Shown here: positions 5,698-6,123 of the stretch, piece by piece
Layout of the letters: the number at the start of each line of letters is the position of its first letter
How positions within the stretch are numbered: the stretch's first letter is position 1
Origin: Clostridiales bacterium
GTDB taxonomy: Bacteria > Bacillota > Clostridia > Christensenellales > Aristaeellaceae
Direction of reading: 5' to 3'
NCBI GenBank assembly: GCA_012514225.1
Contig: JAAZAQ010000188.1
Coordinates: 1-6,123, forward strand
DNA: 6,123 nt
The notes under the pieces: model-generated
The model's database searches: none
What the model was told of the DNA's origin: nothing
Seen by the model: only the letters and a program-made list of their open reading frames with translations
Program-made: the position numbers and the translations under genes

Positions 5698-6123
5698 TTA
5701 CTTGGCGTACTCGATGCTGCGGGTCTCGCGGATGACGTTCACGCGGATTTGCCCGGGGAACTCCATTTCGTTCTCGATGCGCTTGGCGATTTCTTTGGCC
5801 ATCACGCGCACGCCGTCGTCGTTGACGTCCTCGGGCTTGACCATGATGCGCACCTCGCGGCCGGACTGGATGGCGAAGCTCTTTTCCACGCCGGTGAAGG
5901 AGTTGGCGATTTCCTCCAGCTTGGTGAGCCGCTTGATGTAGTTTTCCAGCATCTCGCGCCGGGCGCCGGGCCGGGCGGCGGAGATGGCGTCAGCGGCCTG
6001 CACCAGCACGGCCTCGACGGACTGGGGCTCCACGTCGTTGTGGTGGGAGAGGATGGCGTGGATGACCTCGGGGCTTTCGCGGTATTTGCGCGCCGCCTCG
6101 CCGCCCAGGGCGGTGTGGGTGCC
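5698..6123 (-). CDS. rny: Ribonuclease Y, C-terminal part (5' end outside window)
   Basis: The last 141 residues of RNase Y, the membrane-anchored endoribonuclease that starts mRNA decay in many Firmicutes. The frame is open to the window edge (first codon 6121-6123, GGC), so the N-terminal membrane anchor, coiled coil, KH domain and most of the HD domain are missing from view. The visible part has the end of the HD domain, with SHHNDVEP (26-33 of the fragment) and [13 protein letters not shown] (43-55). The family's conserved C-terminal region follows, with [18 protein letters not shown] and the ending [12 protein letters not shown], very close to the Bacillus subtilis protein as I recall it. 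Counting the gene from the GTG at 6033 would be wrong: the homology continues upstream through [18 protein letters not shown]. It is intact as far as seen, and a terminator follows. Confidence 0.95.
   Translation of the reverse strand, partial: GTHTALGGEAARKYRESPEVIHAILSHHNDVEPQSVEAVLVQAADAISAARPGARREMLENYIKRLTKLEEIANSFTGVEKSFAIQSGREVRIMVKPEDVNDDGVRVMAKEIAKRIENEMEFPGQIRVNVIRETRSIEYAK

Overview
The window is GC-rich bacterial DNA that reads best as a low-abundance or uncultured member of the Firmicutes (Clostridia-like). The supports are strong AGGAGG-type ribosome binding sites on most genes, an RNase Y gene (rny) with a C-terminus very close to the Firmicutes enzyme, and a stand-alone bacterial acyl-ACP thioesterase. 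The taxonomy is inferred, not proven. No RNA genes, insertion sequences, CRISPR arrays or phage genes are visible.

Left part (1-3060, + strand): two tandem genes of exactly 490 codons each, both cytoplasmic relatives of neutral/alkaline ceramidase. They are clear paralogues. They keep the residues expected to bind zinc, but the conserved ceramidase motif GDVSPN has become GDQDPS in one and GDQNPL in the other, so the classical serine nucleophile is absent from both. A hairpin followed by TTTT ends this unit.

Middle part (3061-4806, + strand): a perfect 12-bp inverted repeat lies upstream of a compact four-gene unit. The unit holds an ECF-type RNA polymerase sigma factor; a small protein overlapping it by ATGA that looks like an anti-sigma zinc-finger domain with all zinc ligands replaced; and two small helix-rich proteins of unknown function. 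The last two share an AG[IM]P-type motif and lie in the same reading frame, separated by one stop codon. This is the least described part of the window: a sigma/regulator module with a metal-free candidate anti-sigma factor and two unknown partners. A bidirectional terminator closes it.

Right part (4855-6123, - strand): an acyl-ACP thioesterase, which ends fatty acid synthesis by releasing free fatty acids, and upstream of it the 3' end of rny, which runs off the window. A strong GC hairpin with a T-tract separates the two. The thioesterase start was moved to an internal ATG, because the longest open frame begins inside that terminator.

The three blocks look like separate transcription units. 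A lipid theme (amide hydrolase relatives and a fatty-acid thioesterase) is tempting, but nothing in the sequence links them functionally.
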